Source: Bacteroidota bacterium (GTDB lineage Bacteria > Bacteroidota > Rhodothermia > Rhodothermales > Bin80). From it: a stretch of 33,089 nucleotides of DNA. Below, piece after piece: positions 19,719 to 27,581 of the stretch. The stretch covers positions 1 through 33,089 of the forward strand of contig JAPOTS010000119.1 of the NCBI GenBank assembly GCA_026709065.1. The letters are read 5' to 3'. The notes under the pieces are model-generated. The model saw only the letters and a list, made by a program, of their open reading frames with translations. It was not told the DNA's origin and did not search any database. A program made the position numbers and the translations under genes. The first letter of the stretch is position 1. Each line of letters starts with the position of its first letter.

Positions 19719-20195
19719 ATGAACTTGTCATTTCTGCGCATCCTGTGTATAGTTTTTGTGGGCATTTCTTGTCAGAATTCCTCTGATCCTGCTCCTACCC
19801 CTGCCGAAATTCCGTTTAGAGTAGACGGAGCGCTTGATCTTGTGAGGGCTGGGGAATCTATTTTAACATTAAGCATTGAAATCGCTGATACCGACTCTCT
19901 TCGTGAAAGGGGAATGATGCAGCGAACTTCATTTCCTTCCAATTCTGGTATGTTGTTTTTATTTGATACTCAAGAGATTCGTCAATTCTGGATGGGGAAC
20001 ACGCCTATGTCTCTTGACCTGATCTTTATATCCAACGATTCAACGATTGTTGATATTTCAAAATATGCCAAGCCCTATTCCGATGATCCCATCATTAGTG
20101 GTGCGCCCGCACAGTATGTGTTAGAAGTTCCGGCAGGTTTTGCAGATACTCAGGGAATTGTGGAAGGCGATAAAGCACGCTGGGCCCGTAAATAA
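19719..20195 (+). CDS. DUF192 family exported lipoprotein candidate (copy 2)
   Basis: A second DUF192 protein, 158 residues from ATG 19719. This start is chosen over the upstream ATG at 19686 because MNLSFLRILCIVFVGISC is a compact signal with a possible lipidation cysteine at residue 18. A Pro-rich linker (SSDPAPTPAE) follows and then the domain: DSLRERGMMQRTSFPSNSGM, FWMGNTPMSLDLIFI and QYVLEVPAGFAD. It aligns along its whole length with copy 1 (FWM-NTP-LD-IFV/I-DS-IV and QYV-EV-GF shared), so the pair arose by tandem duplication followed by clear divergence. The biochemical role is unknown. Cell-envelope location is inferred from the signal. Confidence 0.87.
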   Translation: MNLSFLRILCIVFVGISCQNSSDPAPTPAEIPFRVDGALDLVRAGESILTLSIEIADTDSLRERGMMQRTSFPSNSGMLFLFDTQEIRQFWMGNTPMSLDLIFISNDSTIVDISKYAKPYSDDPIISGAPAQYVLEVPAGFADTQGIVEGDKARWARK

Positions 20196-20450
20196 CTATT
20201 GGTCTTTTTTTCTTTGGCGACTTTCAAATCTGTGTATTCAAAGATATGACTTGAATTTTTAGTCTCATGAACTGGTGATTTTTCTGATTTAATTAGCTTA
20301 TAATTACTGCGCTGATCATGGTTGTGTGTTACGAATTGTTCCTCTGAATTGGTGTCTAATGAGCATAAATATTCCTATTCTTCAGAAAACTAAAAAGTAT
20401 CATAGATAATACTCATATTCGGTAATTTCACTCCAAATATTTTTTGAATC
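20196..20450. other. Boundary before the restriction-modification island
   Basis: AT-rich gap of 255 bases. A T7 run (20203-20209) just after the DUF192 stop is preceded by only a weak possible stem, so I do not call a terminator. No tRNA, integrase or direct repeat marking an insertion point was seen. Confidence 0.3.
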
Positions 20451-21437
20451 ATGTCTTCAAATCATGCTGATAGAAATCGAACACTCAGGTGTACTCCAGA
20501 AGAGCTGTCCGACTTATCCAAGGCGATCATGTCTGTTGAAGATTCAGTGAGTATAGAAGACATATCTGGGCAACTGATCAAAGGCAATTTTCATGAAATT
20601 GCCTACTTTCTTCCAGAGCAGTTCATTGATTTATTGATTCTTGATCCCCCCTACAATCTGACTAAGAACTTTAATGGCAATCTATTCAAGAAACAGGATG
20701 ATCAACAGTATGAGGAGTGGTTCAGGCGAGTGATTGAATCAATTGTTCCGTTGATGAAATCTAATGCGACAGCTTATATATGCTCAGATTGGATGACCTC
20801 TACGATCATTGTTCCTGTTCTTAAAGATTACTTCAGTGTCCGCAATAGAATTACATGGGAGAGAGAAAAAGGGCGGGGCGCAAAACGGAATTGGAAAAAT
20901 AATACTGAGGATATCTGGTTTTGCACTAAATCCGAAGAATATTATTTTGATGTGGAAATAGTGAAGCTTAAGCGCAGAGTATTAGCGCCTTATCGATTGA
21001 AGGGTATGCCAAAAGATTGGACTCAGGAGGCGGATGGAAACTATCGACTTACGCATCCATCAAACATCTGGACTGATATTACAGTGCCTTTTTGGTCAAT
21101 GCCTGAAAACACTTCTCACCCTACACAGAAACCAGAAAAATTATTCGCAAAGTTGATTCTTGCTAGTACAAAAGAAGGTGACTTTATATTTGACCCATTC
21201 GTTGGAAGTGGTACAGCTTGTGTGGTCGCAGAAAAACTTCATAGAAATTGGTGCGGGGTTGATATCAATGAAGAATATCTGTGTTGGGCAAAAAAACGCA
21301 TTAATGATGCCCATCATAACCAAAGTATTCAAGGCTATTGTGATGGAGTATTCTGGGAAAGAAACTCTACTCCCCAATCCTCCAATGCACCAGTTGATGA
21401 TGGAAACACCGATATCGCTCAGCTAAAAATATTTTAA
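20451..21437 (+). CDS. Type II DNA methyltransferase, probably N6-adenine, beta class
   Basis: A 328-residue SAM-dependent DNA methyltransferase. Motif order is catalytic first, then SAM site: motif IV DPPY at 65-68, motif X HPTQKP at 223-228 and motif I FDPFVGSGT at 247-255, which defines the beta class. DPPY (rather than SPPY) favours N6-adenine methylation. The protein is of single-domain Type II size with a short C-terminal extension (about 285-328). Its stop overlaps the ATG of the next gene by one base (TAATG), so methylase and nuclease are translationally coupled. It presumably protects the host at the site cut by its partner nuclease. The recognition sequence cannot be read from the sequence. 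Confidence 0.93.
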   Translation: MSSNHADRNRTLRCTPEELSDLSKAIMSVEDSVSIEDISGQLIKGNFHEIAYFLPEQFIDLLILDPPYNLTKNFNGNLFKKQDDQQYEEWFRRVIESIVPLMKSNATAYICSDWMTSTIIVPVLKDYFSVRNRITWEREKGRGAKRNWKNNTEDIWFCTKSEEYYFDVEIVKLKRRVLAPYRLKGMPKDWTQEADGNYRLTHPSNIWTDITVPFWSMPENTSHPTQKPEKLFAKLILASTKEGDFIFDPFVGSGTACVVAEKLHRNWCGVDINEEYLCWAKKRINDAHHNQSIQGYCDGVFWERNSTPQSSNAPVDDGNTDIAQLKIF

Positions 21438-22107
21438 TGAGATCAAAATTTTACTATCAAGGGGGAAATATAATAGTTGCCAACGCCATCAAAGATTATC
21501 TTAATTCGCTGAGTAATTTTATTTCACCTGAAATCGCTGATAGTACGAGAGCCATTGGAGATGCACTACAATTCCATGTGGCTCAAAAGCTAGAATCTCT
21601 ACTTGGGAATTGGTGTAGAGAGTATTCTAAAGATTTTGCACGTCGAGCAATGGCCGATATAGCCTTTACTGATATTGAAGACATTTACTCAATTATAGAT
21701 GTAAAGACTCAGCGAAAAGACACACATTTCAATATGCCTAATCTTACATCAGTTGAACGATTGTCACGTTTATATGAATCAGATGTGAATGTATTCTCGC
21801 TCATTATCATCAAATATTCAGTCAAGGGAACTAATGTGAATATTTCAGATTATTGTTTGTACCAATTGAATTTATTGATTGGGAATGTCTTACGATTGGT
21901 GCTCTAGGTTGGGGCCAAATTCAGATTGCTAATGCAAATAATATCAAAATATTACCTCAGAATTCAAGACGAGATTGGATGTTAAAATTATGTGATGCTT
22001 TGATGCTATTTTATCCAAGAGAGATTGAGAAAATTACTGATCGAATTCAACGTTTTGAAGACGTTAAATTATTTTGGGAAAATAAGAAAGATGTGTGGAT
22101 GAAATAA
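21437..22107 (+). pseudogene. Frameshifted Type II restriction endonuclease, HincII-like
   Basis: Two overlapping frames together make one nuclease. The first (21437-21907) carries the PD-(D/E)xK-type site: Asp74 in MADIAF and D88-V-K90 in IIDVKTQR, with spacing and surrounding residues close to the HincII pattern D-x13-D-x-K. It then loses homologous sense after about NISDY and ends in LLIGNVLRLVL. The second frame continues the protein from about 21850 (FVPIEFIDWECLTIGALGWG, QIQIAN, SRRDWMLKL) to 22107, and resembles the C-terminal part of such nucleases. Joining them requires gaining one base near 21845-21855. No canonical -1 slippery heptamer is seen, so a single-base deletion or a sequencing error is more likely than programmed frameshifting. 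As written, the enzyme is truncated and probably inactive. Confidence 0.75.
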
Positions 22108-22453
22108 TTGGTTTGTAGCTTGTTATTATAGTAGATTGCAGAGAATGTTAGAAAAATTAAATATTCTAATTCGTATCAAGTGTGCAGTTTACGGTCAGAG
22201 AATGTATCTCTACACTTGGTGGTATATGACCTAAATTATAATAATTGCTTTCAGAGTACTGTACTACTCTGGTTATCCAATTTATTTCATGGTGGGGCTA
22301 TTTTTGGAACCCTTCTAGAGAAGATGATTACTCAACTGGGAAGGTCATTCATGTTTTATTGAAGTTCATCAACATATATCAAGTGAACCAATAGTCTGAT
22401 ATTTCTGTTACATTTGTAAGACTTCTATTCAATATAAGATTCACAATTATTCA
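22108..22453. other. Gap between the two restriction-modification systems
   Basis: A strongly AT-rich stretch of 346 bases. It holds only short frames (a 29-codon ATG frame at 22145-22234 and a GTG-started 60-codon frame at 22180-22362) that I do not recognise and do not call. A TACATTTG at 22409-22416 matches the Bacteroidota -7 consensus, 37 bases before the next ATG. The short frames could be decayed remains of an island gene. Confidence 0.35.
22409..22416 (+). promoter_or_regulatory. Candidate -7 promoter element of the second R-M system
   Basis: TACATTTG fits TAnnTTTG and lies 37 bases upstream of the methyltransferase ATG at 22454. No clear -33 TTG partner was found. It would give the second system its own promoter, independent of the first. 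Confidence 0.33.
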
Positions 22454-23671
22454 ATGCCAGTCACCTTCTCAGAGACTGATCCAGAATACTCTGATTTATT
22501 GGAACTCTTGGGGAAACCCAGTTGCCCTACAGAGTTTTGTGTTCACATCTTAGAAAATGGTAGCTCTACTAGTGATAAAAGAGAGGCATTATCTTCAATT
22601 GGACGCAAGAAAGATGCTATCAATAAACCATTGTTATTTCAATATGCTGACCATCGAAACCCAGAAGTTGCTATGCAAGCTATCAGAGGATTGCTTGTTT
22701 TCAGAGGTGATCAGGATGTTTTAGATTTGTTGCACAAATTGTCGAGTCATCCAAATGACATGATCAAAGATCTTATTGATCATGAGATCATGAGTGAAAA
22801 TCAAACAAATGAAAACTCTCATAGTGAATCTCCTGACAAGTTGAAGAATGTATTAATTGAGGGCGATGTTTCAAAAATTATTCGGTGCATACCAGATGAT
22901 TCTATTCACTTGACCTTTACATCACCACCTTACTACAATGCACGTGATTATTCTATCTATTCCAGTTATACTGAGTACCTAAATTTTTTAGAAACAGTTT
23001 TTCTTCAACTACACCGCGTGACCAAAGAAGGTAGATTTTTTGTTCTAAACACATCTCCCGTCATCATTCCTCGTGTCGGTCGCAAGTATTCAAGTAGGCG
23101 ATATGCGGTCCCTTTTGATCTTCATGCTCGGTTAGCTCAGATGGGCTGGGATTTTATTGATGACATAATTTGGGCAAAACCTGAGAAGAGTGCAAAGAAC
23201 AGAATTTCAAATTTTAATCAGAACAGAAAGCCTCTCACATATAAGGCTAATTCCTGTACTGAGTATGTTATGGTTTACCGCAAAAAGTCAGGCAGACTGA
23301 TTGACTGGAATTTGCGTCAATATGATAAAGATGTTTTGCGAGCGAGTTTAGTGGATGATCATTTTGAGCGTTCAAATATTTGGCAAATTCCTCCCAAATC
23401 AAGTAAGTTACACACTGCGATATTTCCAGAACAACTATGTAGCCAAGTCATCAAGCTCTACTCTTTTGTTGGCGATTTGATTTTTGATCCGTTCGCTGGT
23501 AGTGGCACACTAGGTCTTGTTGAGAAGCAACTTCAGAGAAATTATCTTCTGACCGAATTATGCAAAGAATATGCAGATGTGATTGAGAATCGATTAGGAT
23601 TGCCAGAAATCAATAGTAGTGTTTTTCGTAGAATGACACTACAGCAGTTTATTGATGACATTAGATCGTGA
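22454..23671 (+). CDS. HEAT-repeat/N4-cytosine-type DNA methyltransferase fusion
   Basis: A 405-residue protein with two parts. Residues about 35-115 form HEAT-like helical repeats (REALSSIGRKKDAINKPLLF, HRNPEVAMQAIRGLLVF, DVLDLLHKLSSHPNDMIKDL), and a polar linker follows (about 116-130). The catalytic domain has motif IV TSPPY with S157-P-P-Y160, and motif I FDPFAGSGT at 344-352, in beta-class order. SPPY is typical of N4-cytosine methylases. The 3' end overlaps the CfrBI-family nuclease gene by 17 bases, and known CfrBI methylase is also an N4-cytosine enzyme, which supports the pairing. The HEAT segment is not part of a minimal Type II methylase. It may mediate protein contacts, for example with the nuclease, but that is inference. 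Confidence 0.9.
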   Translation: MPVTFSETDPEYSDLLELLGKPSCPTEFCVHILENGSSTSDKREALSSIGRKKDAINKPLLFQYADHRNPEVAMQAIRGLLVFRGDQDVLDLLHKLSSHPNDMIKDLIDHEIMSENQTNENSHSESPDKLKNVLIEGDVSKIIRCIPDDSIHLTFTSPPYYNARDYSIYSSYTEYLNFLETVFLQLHRVTKEGRFFVLNTSPVIIPRVGRKYSSRRYAVPFDLHARLAQMGWDFIDDIIWAKPEKSAKNRISNFNQNRKPLTYKANSCTEYVMVYRKKSGRLIDWNLRQYDKDVLRASLVDDHFERSNIWQIPPKSSKLHTAIFPEQLCSQVIKLYSFVGDLIFDPFAGSGTLGLVEKQLQRNYLLTELCKEYADVIENRLGLPEINSSVFRRMTLQQFIDDIRS

Positions 23672-24551
23672 GATTATTCAATTGGGTGTGGCTTCATTGC
23701 TCAAAGGGCATGACCATAGAAAGCTTGTGTACAAGCTTGTAAGCACAAGTTTTATTGAGGTAGCTATATCGTTTTTCAAGAAAGTTGTAGAAGTAAAATT
23801 GGGGAATGATTCTATTGATCTATCATGGTACAGGCAAGCATTTATTGAATATGAATATGTGAAAGAGTCCATTGCCGCTAATGCGGGGCTTTCTGATAAA
23901 TCAATTACTAACGCCAGAGGTACAACACGTAAAGAAGTTGTTCTACATGAAGCACTATCTAATTTTGATGAACTTGTTTCTATCATCAACTCATTATGTG
24001 ATACTCATAGCGACGTAGAGATCCAGCTATCCATTACATTTAATTCTGTGACTGTCCAGCTTAGTCTTAATGAAAGTTTGTTAGTCATCAATGCATTGGG
24101 TATGAAACGTAAGCAGATTGCAGGTGGAATATGGAGTAGCTTCGGTAAGCAAGCAGAAACACCTCTCTTAGAAGCTATGTGTAAGATCTTTATGGTACCC
24201 GAAGAACATTATGAATCAGAACACCGAACGGCAGTCAGAGAAGTAGACTTCAGCCTTATTGATTCAGAGGGTAATAAGAAAAAATGTGAGATAAAACTTA
24301 CTGGACGTGGGAATCCAGAGGGAGCTGATTCAACGTTTGCCCGAGATTCCGATGTGTTTATCGCGGGCACATTATCAGAAACGAATACTAAACAACTCAA
24401 TGACAGAGGTATACACTGGGTAGAATTGATGAAGTCACATGGTTTCCTTAGGTTTGGTAAAGTGTTAGCGGATCTAAACATCCCACATCAACCCCTTGAT
24501 CCAGAATGTGATATTGACGAAATCATAGATAACACCGTGGTGGAGATATAA
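23655..24551 (+). CDS. CfrBI-family Type II restriction endonuclease
   Basis: A 298-residue protein from ATG 23655; a TTG at 23652 is one codon earlier. The recognisable part is the C-terminal nuclease region. REVDFSLIDSEGNKKKCEIKLTG supplies the Asp and ExK residues of a PD-(D/E)xK site, followed by GNPEGADSTFARDSDVFIAG, LSETNTKQLND and HWVEL, the pattern I associate with the CfrBI family (CfrBI itself cuts CCWWGG). The N-terminal half has helical segments without a known motif. The frame is intact. Overlap with the methylase gene suggests coupled translation. The recognition sequence may resemble that of CfrBI, but this cannot be concluded from the protein alone. Confidence 0.85.
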   Translation: MTLDREIIQLGVASLLKGHDHRKLVYKLVSTSFIEVAISFFKKVVEVKLGNDSIDLSWYRQAFIEYEYVKESIAANAGLSDKSITNARGTTRKEVVLHEALSNFDELVSIINSLCDTHSDVEIQLSITFNSVTVQLSLNESLLVINALGMKRKQIAGGIWSSFGKQAETPLLEAMCKIFMVPEEHYESEHRTAVREVDFSLIDSEGNKKKCEIKLTGRGNPEGADSTFARDSDVFIAGTLSETNTKQLNDRGIHWVELMKSHGFLRFGKVLADLNIPHQPLDPECDIDEIIDNTVVEI

Positions 24552-24846
24552 GATAAAACTATTCAATAAAGCAATGGCCAACTCATATCTCACTCTCCAA
24601 ACCGAAATTTTTAATTGACGTTAGACCTAACTGATAACCTAACTCGGCATTAAAGCCACAGTTTTCAGCAAACTGGTAACATCAAATAGTGGAATCTGGA
24701 CATGAGCAATCGTCACCCTGAAAGAAATAGAATGAAACGTAGAATCTCAGATGAGTAATTTAGACTAATTGCAATGGCACATACAGCAGAGATGATGGAT
24801 CAAACGAGACTGAGTTCAAAGCAGTAGGGCTTCTCAGATCTTGCGA
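24552..24846. other. Gap between the R-M island and the suf locus
   Basis: A 295-base gap between two convergent genes. It contains GTTAG-AC-CTAAC (24620-24631) followed by another CCTAAC (24638-24643), but no T-tract. No gene, tRNA or obvious island boundary repeat was seen. Confidence 0.3.
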
Positions 24847-25182
24847 TTAAAGTCCAAATGATTCGCCACATGCACAAGTCCTAGATGCCTGTGGATTTGA
24901 GAAATGGAATCCTTTGCCCTCCAATCCATCGGTAAAATCTAATTCAGTGCCTTCAAGGTACAGTCCACTTCTCTGATCAATGACGATCGGTAATCCAGCC
25001 AATTCTATTTGGGTGTCACCCTCTCTCACTTCGGTATCCCATCCCAAATCATAAGTCAAACCAGAGCATCCACCCTGAATCACTGCTAAACGAACATAGG
25101 ATTTATTGAGATCGATATTTTCAAGATCTGCTACAGCTCTAATTTGTTCTCCAGCTCGATTTGTAATCGTTAAGGTCATCAA
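24847..25182 (-). CDS. A-type iron-sulfur carrier protein (HesB/IscA/SufA family)
   Basis: A 111-residue HesB-like protein that accepts Fe-S clusters from the Suf scaffold and passes them to apo-enzymes. The three ligating cysteines are present: Cys39 in QGGCSGLTY, and Cys103 and Cys105 in RTCACGESF. The length is normal. Two consecutive ATG codons (25182 and 25179) make the exact start ambiguous by one residue. It diverges from sufB over a 130-base gap, so its link to the suf operon is through a shared control region. SufA, ErpA and IscA cannot be told apart by sequence alone; the location favours SufA, so I leave the symbol open. Confidence 0.93.
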   Translation of the reverse strand: MMTLTITNRAGEQIRAVADLENIDLNKSYVRLAVIQGGCSGLTYDLGWDTEVREGDTQIELAGLPIVIDQRSGLYLEGTELDFTDGLEGKGFHFSNPQASRTCACGESFGL

Positions 25183-25312
25183 TAAGTCGCAAATAATTTA
25201 AATGATTTATTTTAAGCATAAGGAACGAATAAAACAGCTAACTGTTTACCACCCTCCTTAAGATTATGATGGCAAACTCCTACTAATAGTAACTTAATTT
25301 GCTCCCAAAATA
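25183..25312. promoter_or_regulatory. Divergent control region of the suf locus
   Basis: A 130-base gap between the A-type carrier and sufB. A 6-base perfect inverted repeat AAACAG-CTAA-CTGTTT lies at 25232-25247, near the middle, and is a candidate operator. TTAATTTG at 25294-25301 is one mismatch from the TAnnTTTG consensus but lies very close to the sufB ATG. No Fe-S-sensing regulator gene (IscR or SufR type) is in the window. Confidence 0.4.
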
Positions 25313-26773
25313 ATGAATACAGATACACAGTATCTACATGAAGTCGCAGAAAGTGACTATGAACATGGCTGGTCTACTGATATTGATGCGGATACAATCC
25401 CAAAGGGGTTAAATGAGGATGTAATTCGGTTAATCTCATCAAAAAAACAGGATCCTTATTGGATGTTGGAAAGCCGTCTTCGTGCCTTTCGACACTGGCA
25501 AACCCTATTGGCTGACTCAGAAAAATATCCACGCTGGGCACATATTAACTATCCACAAATTGACTTTCAGGAAATCAGTTACTATTCCGCTCCTGGGAAT
25601 AAGCCAAAGTATGAGAGCCTTGATGAGGTTGATCCAGAGTTGATTAAAACGTTTGAAGCTTTAGGGATTCCACTTGAAGAGCAAAAGGTACTTGCAGGTG
25701 TAGCTGTAGACGCGGTTATTGATAGTGTTTCGGTTGCGACAACATTCAAAGAAGAATTAGCAAAGCATGGTATCATATTTTGCTCCTTTACCGAAGCAAT
25801 TGAAAATCATGGCGATCTTGTACAAAAATATATGGGTAGCGTTGTACCATATACTGACAATTTTTATGCTGCTTTGAACTCTGCCGTTTTTAGTGATGGC
25901 TCATTTTGTTATATCCCTGCAGGTGTTCGTTGCCCAATGGAATTATCAACCTATTTTAGAATCAATGAGGCAGGTACCGGACAGTTTGAGCGGACACTGA
26001 TTATTGCCGAGGAGGGATCATATGTCTCCTATCTTGAAGGGTGTACTGCACCTAGGCGAGATGAAAATCAGCTTCATGCCGCTGTGGTTGAAATTATCGC
26101 CCATAAAGATGCCGAAGTAAAATATTCTACCATACAGAATTGGTATCCAGGTAATGAGGATGGAAAAGGAGGAGTCTACAACTTTGTTACAAAGCGAGGA
26201 ATTTGTGAAGGGCAAGGGTCAAAAATTTCTTGGACTCAGTTAGAAACCGGGTCAGCGATCACATGGAAATATCCAAGCGTCATCCTTAAAGGCGATCATT
26301 CAATTGGGGAATTCTATTCTGTTGCATTCACCAAAGGTCGTCAGCAGGCAGATACAGGAACCAAAATGTTGCATCTTGGACGCAATACCTCAAGTACCAT
26401 TATTTCAAAAGGAATTTCAGCAGACCGATCAAATAACAGTTATCGGGGCTTGGTACGCATTAATAAAGGTGCCTCCAATGCAAGAAATTTCACTCAGTGC
26501 GACTCAATGCTTCTGGGAGATCGCTGTGGAGCACATACATTTCCCTATCTGGAGATTCACAATCCTACGGCTCAGGTGGAGCATGAAGCAACTACAAGTA
26601 AAGTTGGTGAAGACCAAATGTTCTACTGCCAACAGCGTGGAATCAGTGAGCAGGATGCAATTAAATTACTGGTGAGTGGATTCTGTCAGGATATTCTCAC
26701 GCAGTTGCCGATGGAGTTTGCCGTTGAGGCAAGAAAACTACTGGCAATTGAATTAGAAGGATCTGTTGGATAA
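25313..26773 (+). CDS. sufB: Fe-S cluster assembly protein SufB
   Basis: Core scaffold subunit of the SufBCD complex in which new Fe-S clusters are built. At 486 residues it is full length. The C-terminal beta-helix carries Cys405 in [13 protein letters not shown], exactly the position of the essential Cys405 of E. coli SufB, followed by [15 protein letters not shown] and the closing [21 protein letters not shown] motif that contacts SufC. It is the first gene of sufB-sufC-sufD-sufSE-sufT. The 31-base gap to sufC and equally short later gaps mark a single operon. The ATG has no Shine-Dalgarno. Confidence 0.98.
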   Translation: MNTDTQYLHEVAESDYEHGWSTDIDADTIPKGLNEDVIRLISSKKQDPYWMLESRLRAFRHWQTLLADSEKYPRWAHINYPQIDFQEISYYSAPGNKPKYESLDEVDPELIKTFEALGIPLEEQKVLAGVAVDAVIDSVSVATTFKEELAKHGIIFCSFTEAIENHGDLVQKYMGSVVPYTDNFYAALNSAVFSDGSFCYIPAGVRCPMELSTYFRINEAGTGQFERTLIIAEEGSYVSYLEGCTAPRRDENQLHAAVVEIIAHKDAEVKYSTIQNWYPGNEDGKGGVYNFVTKRGICEGQGSKISWTQLETGSAITWKYPSVILKGDHSIGEFYSVAFTKGRQQADTGTKMLHLGRNTSSTIISKGISADRSNNSYRGLVRINKGASNARNFTQCDSMLLGDRCGAHTFPYLEIHNPTAQVEHEATTSKVGEDQMFYCQQRGISEQDAIKLLVSGFCQDILTQLPMEFAVEARKLLAIELEGSVG

Positions 26774-26804
26774 TCCATCAGATCTATTTGAATTAAAAAC
26801 ACGA

Positions 26805-27560
26805 ATGAAACCAATTATAGAAATCAAAGGACTCAAGGCCTCCGTAGAAGGGATGCCCATCCTAAAAGGCGTTGACCTTACAATTAATTCTGGAGAGGTT
26901 CATGCAATCATGGGGCCCAATGGATCTGGCAAGAGCACCCTTGCATCTGTCCTTGCGGGGAATGAGGATTATGAGATTGAAGATGGAACTGTAGACTATC
27001 TTGGACATGATCTTCTAGAGATGGATGTAGACGAGCGTGCAAGAGAAGGAGTATTTCTCGCGTTTCAATACCCAGTGGAGCTTCCAGGAGTGAGCACAAT
27101 GAATTTTTTGAAGCAGGCCGTCAATTCTGTCCGAGAGCATCGCGGTCAAGAGCCACTAGGAGCTGCTGCATTACTTCGTCTTGCCAAAGATAAGGCTGCG
27201 TTGATCGAATTAGATGCACGCCTGAAGCAAAGATCCGTTAATCAAGGATTCTCTGGGGGCGAAAAAAAGCGTAATGAAATTTTTCAACTCGCCATGCTAG
27301 AACCAACGCTTGCAATTCTGGATGAAACAGATTCTGGGCTAGATATAGATGCATTAAGAAGCGTTTCTCATGGAGTCAATCAACTCCGCAATCCAGACAG
27401 AGGATTTTTAATCATTACACACTATCAGAGACTGCTCAATTACATTGAGCCTGATTTTGTCCATGTGATGGCAGGCGGTCGTTTAGTCCGATCGGGTGGG
27501 AGAGATCTGGCGGTTGAATTGGAGGAGCATGGCTATGATTGGATCCAAACTGACCATTAG
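26805..27560 (+). CDS. sufC: Fe-S cluster assembly ATPase SufC
   Basis: ABC-type ATPase that drives conformational change in SufBCD. From ATG 26805 it is 251 residues, the usual SufC length. The frame opens at a TTG inside sufB (26766), which is not a likely start because family proteins begin close to the IEIKGL strand. Walker A GPNGSGKST is at 37-45, signature FSGGEKKR at 149-156, Walker B LAILDE at 169-174 and switch His206. The ExxQL-type segment FQLAMLEP and the DSGLDID D-loop are typical of SufC. There is no membrane partner, consistent with the soluble Suf complex. Confidence 0.97.
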   Translation: MKPIIEIKGLKASVEGMPILKGVDLTINSGEVHAIMGPNGSGKSTLASVLAGNEDYEIEDGTVDYLGHDLLEMDVDERAREGVFLAFQYPVELPGVSTMNFLKQAVNSVREHRGQEPLGAAALLRLAKDKAALIELDARLKQRSVNQGFSGGEKKRNEIFQLAMLEPTLAILDETDSGLDIDALRSVSHGVNQLRNPDRGFLIITHYQRLLNYIEPDFVHVMAGGRLVRSGGRDLAVELEEHGYDWIQTDH

Positions 27561-27581
27561 AATCATCTAAGAACACCCTCA

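Noticed and set aside
20196-20230. Intrinsic terminator after the second DUF192 gene
   Set aside because: A T7 run is present, but no stable stem precedes it.
21840-21860. Programmed -1 frameshift in the HincII-like nuclease gene
   Set aside because: No X-XXY-YYZ slippery heptamer in the zero frame and no obvious downstream stimulatory structure. A deletion or sequence error is simpler.
22180-22362. GTG-started 60-codon frame between the two R-M systems
   Set aside because: Low-complexity, no recognisable domain, non-ATG start. At most a decayed remnant.
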